Source: Syntrophomonas sp. UBA4922
Lineage (GTDB): Bacteria > Bacillota > Syntrophomonadia > Syntrophomonadales > Syntrophomonadaceae
Direction: 5' to 3'
Length of the DNA stretch: 23,706 bases
NCBI GenBank assembly: GCA_002398825.1
Contig: DHBS01000017.1
Location: 44,790 to 68,495, forward strand
The notes under the pieces are model-generated. The model saw nothing but the letters and a program-made list of their open reading frames with translations, made no database searches and was not told the DNA's origin. The translations under genes and the position numbers were made by a program. Position 1 is the first letter of the stretch; each line of letters starts with the position of its first letter. Shown here piece by piece: positions 14,187 through 22,025 of the stretch.

Positions 14187-15872
14187 ATGAATTGTAAAGG
14201 TGCTGAAATCCTGATTAATAGTCTTAAGGAACAAGGGGTGGACACCATCTTCGGCTACCCCGGTGGGGTTGTTCTACCTATATATGATGTCCTCTATGAT
14301 TCTGATATCAAACATATTTTGGCCCGGCACGAACAGGGCGCTGCTCACGCCGCTGACGGATATGCCCGGGCCTCTGGGAAAACCGGGGTGTGTATCGCCA
14401 CCTCGGGGCCCGGCGCCACTAATCTGGTTACCGGAATTGCCACCGCCAATATGGATTCAATCCCCATGGTCTTTTTCACCGGGCAGGTGGCGTCACACCT
14501 CATCGGCCGGGATGCTTTTCAGGAAGCCGACATAACCGGCATCACCCTGCCTATCACCAAACACAACTACCTGGTTGAACGCACCGAGGATGTGGAGCAG
14601 GTAGTAAAAGAGGCCTTCTACATTGCCAGAACTAACCGGCCCGGTCCGGTAGTGGTCGACTTGCCCAAGGACATCATGGATAAGAGCATTGACTTTACTA
14701 GCGACAAATCAGAGGTTTTCATCCATAGCTACCGGGTGATGAAAGGCTTTAACGCCGGACAGGTGATTAACGCGGTGGAACTGATCAAACAGGCTCAGCG
14801 TCCGGTAATCTATGCCGGCGGCGGGGTTATCATCTCCGAAGCGTCGGAAGAACTCAGGGAACTGGCGGAAAAGCGTAAAATACCAGTCACTACTACCTTG
14901 ATGGGTATGGGGGCTTTCCCCGGCAACAATTATCTGGCCTTGGGCATGCTGGGCATGCATGGCACCAAATACGCCAATTATGCGGTGTCAGAATCAGATC
15001 TTTTGATAGCCGTAGGGGTGCGCTTTGACGACCGGGTCACCGGGAAGATCGAAGCCTTTGCCCCGCACGCCAAGGTGATCCACATCGATATTGATGCTGC
15101 CGAGATCGGCAAAAATGTGGCGGTTGACATACCTATCGTGGGACAGGTAAAAGAGGTTTTGCAGGCCATTAACCAGCGCTTGGAAGCTGTTGAAGAGCTG
15201 AGCGAATGGCATCATACCATCGATCGATGGAAACTGGAGTATCCCCTGCGCTATCCGGCTTCATGTGAAGGACGCATCATGCCGCAGCATGTCATCGAGA
15301 GCATTTACGATATGACTCAAGGCGATGCCGTCATCACCACCGAAGTAGGTCAGCATCAGATGTGGGCGGCTCAATACTATAAATTCAAAAACCCCAGAAG
15401 CTTTATCAGCTCAGGGGGACTCGGCACTATGGGCTATGGATTTCCGGCCGCCATCGGCGCCAAAATAGCCCGCCCAGACATGACCGTGATCGATATCGCC
15501 GGAGACGGCAGCATTCAGATGAATATTCAGGAACTGGGCACCGCCATGCAGTATAAAGTACCGGTGATTGTTTGTATTCTCAACAATCAATATCTGGGTA
15601 TGGTCAGGCAATGGCAAGGCCTGTTTTATAAAAAGCGTTATTCTAATACCGATATCAGCCTGCAGCCTGACTTTGTTAAAGTGGCCGAGGCCTACGGAGC
15701 GGTGGGTATGCGGGTGACTGAGACCGATCAGGTCAAAGATGCTTTAAGGGAAGCCATGAAGGTGGGAGATCGTCCCGTCTTTATCGATTTCGTGGTGGAA
15801 AGGGAAGCCGATGTCTACCCCATGGTGGCCCCGGGAGAATCCCTCATTAATATGATCGGGGGTGACGAATAA
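14187..15872 (+). CDS. ilvB: Acetolactate synthase, large (catalytic) subunit
   Basis: Condenses two pyruvates to 2-acetolactate, or pyruvate with 2-oxobutyrate to 2-aceto-2-hydroxybutyrate, with thiamine diphosphate and FAD. The 561 residues show the N-terminal GYPGGVVLPIYD, the catalytic Glu49 in ARHEQGAAHAADGYARASGK, the SGPGATN motif, and the thiamine/Mg motif GDGS (about 438) to NNQYLGMVRQWQ (466 on). Length and motifs are those of the anabolic enzyme, not the catabolic AlsS. The ATG has ACGGAGGTGA at ideal spacing. Its stop overlaps the ilvN start by one base (TAATG), so the two subunits are translationally coupled. Confidence 0.97.
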   Translation: MNCKGAEILINSLKEQGVDTIFGYPGGVVLPIYDVLYDSDIKHILARHEQGAAHAADGYARASGKTGVCIATSGPGATNLVTGIATANMDSIPMVFFTGQVASHLIGRDAFQEADITGITLPITKHNYLVERTEDVEQVVKEAFYIARTNRPGPVVVDLPKDIMDKSIDFTSDKSEVFIHSYRVMKGFNAGQVINAVELIKQAQRPVIYAGGGVIISEASEELRELAEKRKIPVTTTLMGMGAFPGNNYLALGMLGMHGTKYANYAVSESDLLIAVGVRFDDRVTGKIEAFAPHAKVIHIDIDAAEIGKNVAVDIPIVGQVKEVLQAINQRLEAVEELSEWHHTIDRWKLEYPLRYPASCEGRIMPQHVIESIYDMTQGDAVITTEVGQHQMWAAQYYKFKNPRSFISSGGLGTMGYGFPAAIGAKIARPDMTVIDIAGDGSIQMNIQELGTAMQYKVPVIVCILNNQYLGMVRQWQGLFYKKRYSNTDISLQPDFVKVAEAYGAVGMRVTETDQVKDALREAMKVGDRPVFIDFVVEREADVYPMVAPGESLINMIGGDE

Positions 15873-16357
15873 TGAAGCATACACTGGCGGTTACAGTCGA
15901 CAATAAACCCGGGGTCCTGACCCGGGTGACCACCATGTTCCGCAGAAGGGGTTTCAATATCGATAGCCTCACCGTAGGGGCCACCGAGAATCCTACCATT
16001 TCACGGATGACGATCGTGGTGGAGGGCGACGACCAGATTATCGAGCAGGTCACCAAGCAGCTTTACAAACTGGTCAATGTGATTAAAATTGTGGATGTTA
16101 CCAATGAACGGGCGGTAGAACGCGAATTAGTACTTATCAAAGTCAAGGCCGATGCCAGCGTGCGCGCTGAAGTCATGCAGATCGTGGAGATATTCCGCGC
16201 CCGCATCGTAGATATCGGCAAAAATAACTTAATTATTGAAGTAACCGGGGATTCCGCCAAAATTGACGCTATAGAAGAAGCCCTGCGGCCTTTCGGCATC
16301 TCCGAGCTGGTGCGTACCGGCAAGATCGCCATGCTGCGGGGGGGGTGCAAAGGATAA
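15872..16357 (+). CDS. ilvN: Acetolactate synthase, small (regulatory) subunit
   Basis: The regulatory partner of IlvB. The 161-residue length is the normal IlvH/IlvN size. The N-terminal ACT domain (about 1-75) shows NKPGVLTRVTTMFRRRGFNI and the TENPTISRMTIVV stretch. The C-terminal part (about 80-155) ends ALRPFGISELVRTGKIAML. In this family the ACT domain binds valine for feedback inhibition. The start ATG overlaps the ilvB stop, and GGGGGTGA lies just upstream. Confidence 0.96.
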   Translation: MKHTLAVTVDNKPGVLTRVTTMFRRRGFNIDSLTVGATENPTISRMTIVVEGDDQIIEQVTKQLYKLVNVIKIVDVTNERAVERELVLIKVKADASVRAEVMQIVEIFRARIVDIGKNNLIIEVTGDSAKIDAIEEALRPFGISELVRTGKIAMLRGGCKG

Positions 16358-16393
16358 AAAAAGATATTTGGGTTATGCTGGTAGCAGATGCTG

Positions 16394-16414
16394 ACCCCCG
16401 GTACAGCCGGGGGT
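16394..16414 (+). other. Intercistronic hairpin between ilvN and ilvC
   Basis: ACCCCCGG (16394-16401) pairs perfectly with CCGGGGGT (16407-16414) over a five-base loop. No T-tract follows, so it is more likely an RNA-stability or processing element than a terminator. It lies 29 bases before the ilvC start and just ahead of its AAGGAGG site. Confidence 0.55.
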
Positions 16415-16442
16415 AGACATAATAATAAGGAGGATGTTGACA

Positions 16443-17456
16443 ATGGCTAAAATGTTTTATGATGCTGACGCCAACCTGGATCTGCTTAGAGGGAAAACCG
16501 TGGCTGTGATGGGTTTCGGTTCCCAGGGCCATGCCCAGGCTCAGAACCTGCATGAGAGTGGAGTCAACGTGGTGGTGGGGCTGCGCAAGCCCTTTGACGA
16601 TTTTACCGAAGAAGAATGGAACAAAGTCATTGCCGCCGGAATTCAGCCTCTGACCGTTTCGGAAGCGGCTCAGGCAGCAGATATTATTCAGGTGCTTCTT
16701 CCTGACGAAACTCAGGCCAGGGTTTATAATGAACAGATTAAGCCCCACCTCACCGAAAGCAATGCCCTGGGCTTCTCGCACGGCTTTAACATTCATTTCG
16801 GCCAGATTGTTCCGCCTGCCTTTATCGATGTTTTCATGGTGGCCCCCAAAAGCCCGGGCCATCTAGTAAGAAGGATGTACACCAAAGGCGCCGGAGTACC
16901 GGGCTTGGTTGCCGTTCAGCAGGATTACAGCGGAAAAGCCAGAGACCTGGCCCTGGCCTATGCCTGTGGAATAGGCTGCACCCGGGCTGGCGTTATTGAA
17001 ACCAGCTTTAAGGAAGAAACGGAAACCGATTTGTTCGGCGAACAGTGTGTACTTTGCGGCGGGGGGACCCAACTGGTCAAGACTGGATTCGAAACCCTGG
17101 TTGAAGCCGGTTACCAGCCGGAGATAGCCTATTTCGAATGCATGCATGAGCTAAAACTGATCGTGGATCTGATGTATGAAGGCGGCATGGGCTATATGCG
17201 TTATTCCATAAGTGATACCGCCGAATGGGGCGACTATACTAAAGGACCGGATGTCGTCGGCCCTGAAGCCCGCCAGGCTATGCAGCAGGCCTTAACAGAC
17301 ATTCAGGAAGGCCGTTTCGCCAAGAACTGGCTGCTGGAGAACCAGGTGGGCAGACCGCAGTTTAATGCCCTTAAACGCCGCAACCGTGAACACCTCATCG
17401 AAGAGGTGGGAGAAAAATTGCGGGCTATGATGCCCTGGCTGAAAGAGACCAAATAG
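16443..17456 (+). CDS. ilvC: Ketol-acid reductoisomerase, class I, with an acidic 12-residue cofactor loop
   Basis: Isomerises and reduces acetolactate or acetohydroxybutyrate to the dihydroxy acids, using Mg2+ and a nicotinamide cofactor. ATG 16443 is chosen: AAGGAGG (16427-16433) lies nine bases before it, while the in-frame ATG at 16434 abuts the site. The 337 residues are the short class I length. The Rossmann motif GFGSQGHAQAQNL (24-36) is intact, as are APKSPGHLVRR, ETDLFGEQ and YFECMHELKLIVDLMYEGG (metal and substrate ligands). The loop after the second strand is RKPFDDFTEEEW (48-59). It matches E. coli IlvC in length (RKEAIAEKRASW), but the phosphate-binding Arg76 and Ser78 of E. coli are Glu56 and Glu58 here. 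That predicts NADH rather than NADPH use. Confidence 0.97.
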   Translation: MAKMFYDADANLDLLRGKTVAVMGFGSQGHAQAQNLHESGVNVVVGLRKPFDDFTEEEWNKVIAAGIQPLTVSEAAQAADIIQVLLPDETQARVYNEQIKPHLTESNALGFSHGFNIHFGQIVPPAFIDVFMVAPKSPGHLVRRMYTKGAGVPGLVAVQQDYSGKARDLALAYACGIGCTRAGVIETSFKEETETDLFGEQCVLCGGGTQLVKTGFETLVEAGYQPEIAYFECMHELKLIVDLMYEGGMGYMRYSISDTAEWGDYTKGPDVVGPEARQAMQQALTDIQEGRFAKNWLLENQVGRPQFNALKRRNREHLIEEVGEKLRAMMPWLKETK

Positions 17457-17490
17457 AGGTTCAAATATTTATATAATCGGGGGGTGCAGG

Positions 17491-19026
17491 ATGTCTGCCA
17501 AAGATCGTATTTACCTGTTTGACACTACGCTCCGGGATGGGGAGCAATCTCCGGGGGTGAGCCTGAATGTGGAGGAAAAGCTGGAGATAGCTCATCAGCT
17601 GGCCCGGCTGGGTGTCGATATTATCGAAGCCGGCTTTCCCATAGCTTCACCAGGCGACTTTGACGCGGTAAAGGCCATAGCCCGTGCGGTCAAAGGCGCG
17701 GTAATCGCCGGGTTGTGCCGTGCCAACCGGGAGGATATCGACAGGACCTGGGAGGCCGTTAAAGACGCCGAAACTCCCCGTATACATACTTTTCTGGCTA
17801 CTTCTCCCATACATCTGAAATATAAGCTCAAGAAATCCCGGGAAGAGGTTCTGGTTCAAGCGGTTGAGGCCGTCAAGTATGCCAAGAAGTTTTGCCATGA
17901 TGTGGAATTCTCCGCAGAAGACGCCTCCCGCAGCGATATGGATTTTCTGGCCCGGGTTACAGAGAACGTAATTGCCGCAGGCGCCACCGTTGTCAACCTC
18001 CCCGACACTGTAGGCTATGGCATCCCCGAGGAATTCGGGCGCTTCATTAAAGAGCTCATGAGCCGGGTGAAAAACGTGGATGAAGCCATTATCAGCGTTC
18101 ATTGTCATGACGATTTGGGTCTGGCGGTGGCAAATTCCATGGCGGGAATCCTGAATGGGGCCCGCCAGGTGGAGTGTGCCGTGAACGGTATCGGGGAGAG
18201 GGCCGGAAATGCCGCCCTGGAAGAAATCATAATGGCCTTGTACACCCGCTATGATTACCTGAAAAAGACCACCGGGATCAATCATGGGGAGATTTATCGC
18301 ACCAGTCGTTTGGTGAGCAGTTTGACCGGCATGCAGGTTCAGCCCAATAAGGCCATAGTGGGGAAAAATGCCTTTGCCCATGAGTCTGGTATCCATCAGG
18401 ACGGCATGCTCAAGGAGAGAACTACTTATGAAATCATGAGCCCGGAATTGATCGGAGTAAGCCAGAGCCAGCTGGTTTTGGGCAAACACTCGGGGCGCCA
18501 CGCCTTTAAAGAGCACATGGAATCTCTGGGCTACACTTTGAATGATGAGGAATTGGCCCGGGCTTTCAATGGTTTCAAGATAATCGCCGACAAAAAGAAA
18601 CAGGTCACCAATGATGATCTGGAGGCTCTGGTCAAGGACAAAGTCTATGCTATTCCGGAAAGATTCAGCCTGGAATACCTGCATGTGGTCAGCGGCAGCA
18701 CGGTATTGCCTACCGCCACCGTGAGTTTGAAAATCGAAGACAAGGTATTCGATGCCGCCGCTACCGGGGACGGCCCGGTAGACGCCGCCTGCCGGGCAGT
18801 GGATAAGATCACTGACCATTATGGCAAAATGCTGGACTATAAACTCAGCGCGGTGGGCGGGGGTAAAGACGCCCTGGGTGAAGTGGTGTCCCACATTCAA
18901 ATTGACGGCAAGGTATATAATGGCCGGGGCCTCAGTACCGATATCATTGAAGCCAGTGTCAAATCATACATAAACGCTATAAACAAGCATTATTACGAGG
19001 TACAAAGACGAGATAAGGAAATCTAG
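17491..19026 (+). CDS. leuA: 2-Isopropylmalate synthase
   Basis: Condenses acetyl-CoA with 2-oxoisovalerate, the first step of leucine synthesis. The 511 residues start with LFDTTLRDGEQSPG (metal ligand Asp11, with Arg15 and Asp16 of the RD pair). They continue with EAGFPIASPGDF, LPDTVGYG, the metal ligands His204 and His206 in VHCHDDLG, and GIGERAGNAALEE. The C-terminal LeuA allosteric domain (about 390-511) contains TGDGPVDAACRAVD and would give leucine feedback inhibition. ATG follows GGGGGGTGC. It is distinct from the second, more diverged HMGL-family enzyme at the end of the operon. GEQSPG rather than GAQGEG marks this one as LeuA. Confidence 0.96.
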   Translation: MSAKDRIYLFDTTLRDGEQSPGVSLNVEEKLEIAHQLARLGVDIIEAGFPIASPGDFDAVKAIARAVKGAVIAGLCRANREDIDRTWEAVKDAETPRIHTFLATSPIHLKYKLKKSREEVLVQAVEAVKYAKKFCHDVEFSAEDASRSDMDFLARVTENVIAAGATVVNLPDTVGYGIPEEFGRFIKELMSRVKNVDEAIISVHCHDDLGLAVANSMAGILNGARQVECAVNGIGERAGNAALEEIIMALYTRYDYLKKTTGINHGEIYRTSRLVSSLTGMQVQPNKAIVGKNAFAHESGIHQDGMLKERTTYEIMSPELIGVSQSQLVLGKHSGRHAFKEHMESLGYTLNDEELARAFNGFKIIADKKKQVTNDDLEALVKDKVYAIPERFSLEYLHVVSGSTVLPTATVSLKIEDKVFDAAATGDGPVDAACRAVDKITDHYGKMLDYKLSAVGGGKDALGEVVSHIQIDGKVYNGRGLSTDIIEASVKSYINAINKHYYEVQRRDKEI

Positions 19027-19052
19027 CCTCCAGGAAAGGAAGACCTCAAGAT

Positions 19053-20312
19053 ATGGGAATGACGATAACACAAAAGATCCTGGCTGACCATGCCGGAAAA
19101 AAGGCGGTGGAAGCGGGTGAACTGATCAACTGCCGGGTCGATGTCGTCCTGGGCAATGACGTCACTGCTCCGGTGGCTATTTCCGAATTTGAAAAGCTGG
19201 GAAAAGAAGAAGTATATGACCGGGAAAAGATTGTGCTGGTTCCCGACCACTTCGCACCCAACAAGGATATTAAATCCGCCGAGCAGTGCAAAATCATGCG
19301 TGAATTCGCCCGGGCCAAAGGGATAAAAAATTACTTTGAAATCGGGCAGATGGGTATTGAGCATTGCCTGCTGCCGGAGCAGGGCCTGGTGCTGCCCGGC
19401 GATGTCATAATCGGAGCCGACTCGCACACCTGCACCTACGGCGCCCTAGGCGCATTCGCGACCGGAGTGGGATCCACTGATATGGCTGCGGCCATGGCCA
19501 CCGGGGAAGCCTGGTTTAAAGTGCCGGAAACAATCAAATTCGTATATTATGGCAAGCTTCCCGCCTGGGTGGGAGGCAAGGACTTGATCCTCCACACCAT
19601 AGGGGATATCGGTGTGGACGGGGCCCGCTATATGGCTATGGAGTTCTGCGGTGAGGCCATCTCCTCATTATCAATGGACAACCGTTTTACGATGGCCAAC
19701 ATGGCTATTGAAGCAGGCGGGAAAAATGGCATCATCGTCCCGGACGACGTCACTGCGGAATATATAAAAAACCGGGCCCGGCGGCCTTACCGCTTCTATC
19801 AGTCTGACGACGACGCCCTTTATTATGAGATAAGGGAATATGACGTTTCCGCCCTGGAACCGGTAGTGGCTTTTCCGCATCTGCCTGAGAACACCAGAAA
19901 AGTAAGCGAGGCCCAGGGAGTGAAAATTGATCAGGTAGTGATCGGGTCATGCACCAACGGGCGTCTGGAAGACCTGGAGATCGCGGCCCGAATCTTGAAA
20001 GGCAAAAAAGTGCATCCTGAAATGCGGGTCATCGTCTTTCCGGGTACGCAGCAGATTCTGTTGGAAGCGATGCGCCGCGGTTATATCGAGACCTTTATCG
20101 AAGCCGGAGCTGTTGTCAGCACACCTACCTGCGGACCGTGCCTGGGAGGTCATATGGGAATTCTTGCTAAAGGGGAGCGCGCCCTGGCAACCACCAACCG
20201 CAACTTCGTAGGCCGCATGGGGCACCCTCAGAGTGAGGTATATCTGGCCAGTCCGGCGGTTGCTGCAGCCAGCGCCATCACCGGGGAAATAACCCCGCCC
20301 TGGCAAGTCTGA
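19053..20312 (+). CDS. leuC: 3-Isopropylmalate dehydratase, large subunit
   Basis: The [4Fe-4S] subunit of isopropylmalate isomerase. It also serves (R)-citramalate to 3-methylmalate in the citramalate route. The 419-residue length is the short type of anaerobes and archaea, not the ~466-residue enterobacterial type. Cluster ligands are Cys300 in GSCTNGR, and Cys360 and Cys363 in TCGPCLGG. Other marks are PDHFAPN, GADSHTCTYGALGAFATGVG and NRNFVGRMGH. The ATG is 26 bases after leuA, with AAAGGAAGA as ribosome binding site at rather long spacing. It pairs with leuD 43 bases downstream. Confidence 0.96.
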   Translation: MGMTITQKILADHAGKKAVEAGELINCRVDVVLGNDVTAPVAISEFEKLGKEEVYDREKIVLVPDHFAPNKDIKSAEQCKIMREFARAKGIKNYFEIGQMGIEHCLLPEQGLVLPGDVIIGADSHTCTYGALGAFATGVGSTDMAAAMATGEAWFKVPETIKFVYYGKLPAWVGGKDLILHTIGDIGVDGARYMAMEFCGEAISSLSMDNRFTMANMAIEAGGKNGIIVPDDVTAEYIKNRARRPYRFYQSDDDALYYEIREYDVSALEPVVAFPHLPENTRKVSEAQGVKIDQVVIGSCTNGRLEDLEIAARILKGKKVHPEMRVIVFPGTQQILLEAMRRGYIETFIEAGAVVSTPTCGPCLGGHMGILAKGERALATTNRNFVGRMGHPQSEVYLASPAVAAASAITGEITPPWQV

Positions 20313-20355
20313 TCTGTTTCAACTCAACAGGAAGATAACAAAAGAGGTGTGACAA

Positions 20356-20853
20356 ATGAAATATACAGGCAAGATTTATAAATTCGGCCCTGATGTGGAT
20401 ACCGATGCCATCATTCCGGCCAGATACCTGAATACTTTCGATCCGCTGGAACTGGCCCAACACTGTATGGAAGACGCTGATCCCACCTTTCCGTCCAAGG
20501 TGAAGCCCGGTGATATAATCGTTGCCGACAAAAACTTCGGATGCGGCAGTTCCCGTGAGCATGCCCCTATCGCCATCAAGGGAGCCGGGGTCTCCTGTGT
20601 GGTGGCCCGCTCTTTTGCGCGTATATTTTATCGCAACAGCATCAATATCGGGCTGCCTATTTTGGAATGCGAGGAAGCCTTTGATGGAATGGAGGAGGGA
20701 GACCAGATCGAAGTGGATCTGGAAACCGGCCACATCACCAATTTAAGAAGCGGCATCTCTTATCAAGCCCAGCCTTTCCCGCCCTTCATGCAGGAGATTA
20801 TGGCCCAAGGCGGCCTCATCAATTACGTAAAAGAGAAAGCCCGAACTGAGTAA
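20356..20853 (+). CDS. leuD: 3-Isopropylmalate dehydratase, small subunit
   Basis: The swivelling small subunit that completes the LeuC active site. The 165 residues contain VDTDAIIPARYLNT, NFGCGSSREHAPIAIKGAG and the ARIFYRNSINIGLPILE stretch typical of the short LeuD/HACN-type subunit. Length matches the short LeuC partner. The ATG follows GAGGTGTGA. It is predicted to act on both isopropylmalate and citramalate, because the operon also carries cimA. Confidence 0.96.
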   Translation: MKYTGKIYKFGPDVDTDAIIPARYLNTFDPLELAQHCMEDADPTFPSKVKPGDIIVADKNFGCGSSREHAPIAIKGAGVSCVVARSFARIFYRNSINIGLPILECEEAFDGMEEGDQIEVDLETGHITNLRSGISYQAQPFPPFMQEIMAQGGLINYVKEKARTE

Positions 20854-20898
20854 TTATCGATTTAGTCTGTAGATGATACATGAAAGGAACGGATCTGA

Positions 20899-21990
20899 AT
20901 GTATAGAATAGCGGTTTTGCCCGGTGACGGCATCGGAGTGGAAATTGTTCCCCAGGCGGTTAAGACCCTGGAAGCCGTCGCGGCTCGTTATGGTCACCAG
21001 TTTGAATTTAAAGAAGCCCTGGTGGGAGGGGCCGCCTATGATGCCGTCGGCCATCCCCTGCCGGCGGAGACCCTGGCCTTGTGCAAGTCTTCTGATGCGG
21101 TTCTCCTGGGGGCTATCGGGGGGCCTAAATGGGATCAGCTGCCTGTTGAACTGCGCCCGGAGATCGGGGCGTTATTGCCCTTGCGCAAGGAACTGGAACT
21201 GTTCGCCAACCTCAGGCCCTGCATCCTTTTCCCCGGTCTGCTGCAGGCTTCTACATTAAAGGAGGAGGTCATCAGTGGGGTCGATATCCTGGTGATCCGT
21301 GAACTCACCGGCGGTTTGTATTTCGGGGAAAAGAAACGCGAAATGACTGCCGATGGCGGCCAGCAGGCTACCGACATCCTCACTTATTCCACTTATGAGA
21401 TCGAACGCATCGTCAGATTCGCTTATCAGGCGGCCCGGCAGCGCCGGGGGCAGTTGTGTTCGGTGGATAAAGCCAATGTATTGGAATCATCCCGCCTGTG
21501 GCGGGAGGTGGTAAGCCAGTTGGCCCGGGAGTATCCGGATGTGGAAACCACCCATATGTACGTAGATAATTGCTCTATGCAGTTAATCCGTTATCCCCGT
21601 CAGTTTGACGTCATTGTCACCGAGAATATGTTTGGGGACATTTTAACTGACGAAGCATCCATGCTGACCGGTTCCATCGGGATGCTTCCCAGCGCGTCGA
21701 TTGGCGGAGCGGTGGGACTTTATGAACCTTCTCACGGCAGCGCGCCGGATATAGCCGGACAGAACAAGGCTAATCCTTTGGCCACCATACTTTCAGCCGC
21801 TATGATGCTGCGTTACTCATTCGGTCTTGCTGAAGAGGCTCAGACTGTGGAAGCCGCGGTGCGCAGCGTGTTGCAGGACGGCTACCGCACTCCCGACTTA
21901 ATTCAGGCCAGCCTGAATGATGCCGGAATCAAAGCAGCCGACACCGTAACCATGGGCGACCTGGTCGCAGAGCGTATCACTGCTCAATAA
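20899..21990 (+). CDS. leuB: 3-Isopropylmalate dehydrogenase
   Basis: NAD-dependent oxidative decarboxylation of 3-isopropylmalate to 2-oxoisocaproate. In the citramalate pathway the same enzyme type converts 3-methylmalate to 2-oxobutyrate. The 363 residues carry LPGDGIGVEIV at the N-terminus, GAIGGPKWD, RELTGGLYFGEKKRE (substrate arginine and tyrosine), YVDNCSMQLI, the Asp-rich metal site ENMFGDILTDEASML, and the NAD-binding EPSHGSAPDIAGQNKANP. ATG has AAAGGA about 11 bases upstream. The gene that follows (cimA) begins about 35 bases later. Confidence 0.97.
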   Translation: MYRIAVLPGDGIGVEIVPQAVKTLEAVAARYGHQFEFKEALVGGAAYDAVGHPLPAETLALCKSSDAVLLGAIGGPKWDQLPVELRPEIGALLPLRKELELFANLRPCILFPGLLQASTLKEEVISGVDILVIRELTGGLYFGEKKREMTADGGQQATDILTYSTYEIERIVRFAYQAARQRRGQLCSVDKANVLESSRLWREVVSQLAREYPDVETTHMYVDNCSMQLIRYPRQFDVIVTENMFGDILTDEASMLTGSIGMLPSASIGGAVGLYEPSHGSAPDIAGQNKANPLATILSAAMMLRYSFGLAEEAQTVEAAVRSVLQDGYRTPDLIQASLNDAGIKAADTVTMGDLVAERITAQ

Positions 21991-22025
21991 TAAGTAATGG
22001 AATATTTGATGAGGAGGATTTTGAA

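Noticed and set aside
17647..18900. A 417-codon open frame on the minus strand, antisense to leuA, and similar long antisense frames elsewhere (for example 755-1354 plus, 22317-22940 minus).
   Set aside because: They lie opposite clearly identified genes, have no ribosome binding site and no family character, and are explained by the codon bias of the real gene.
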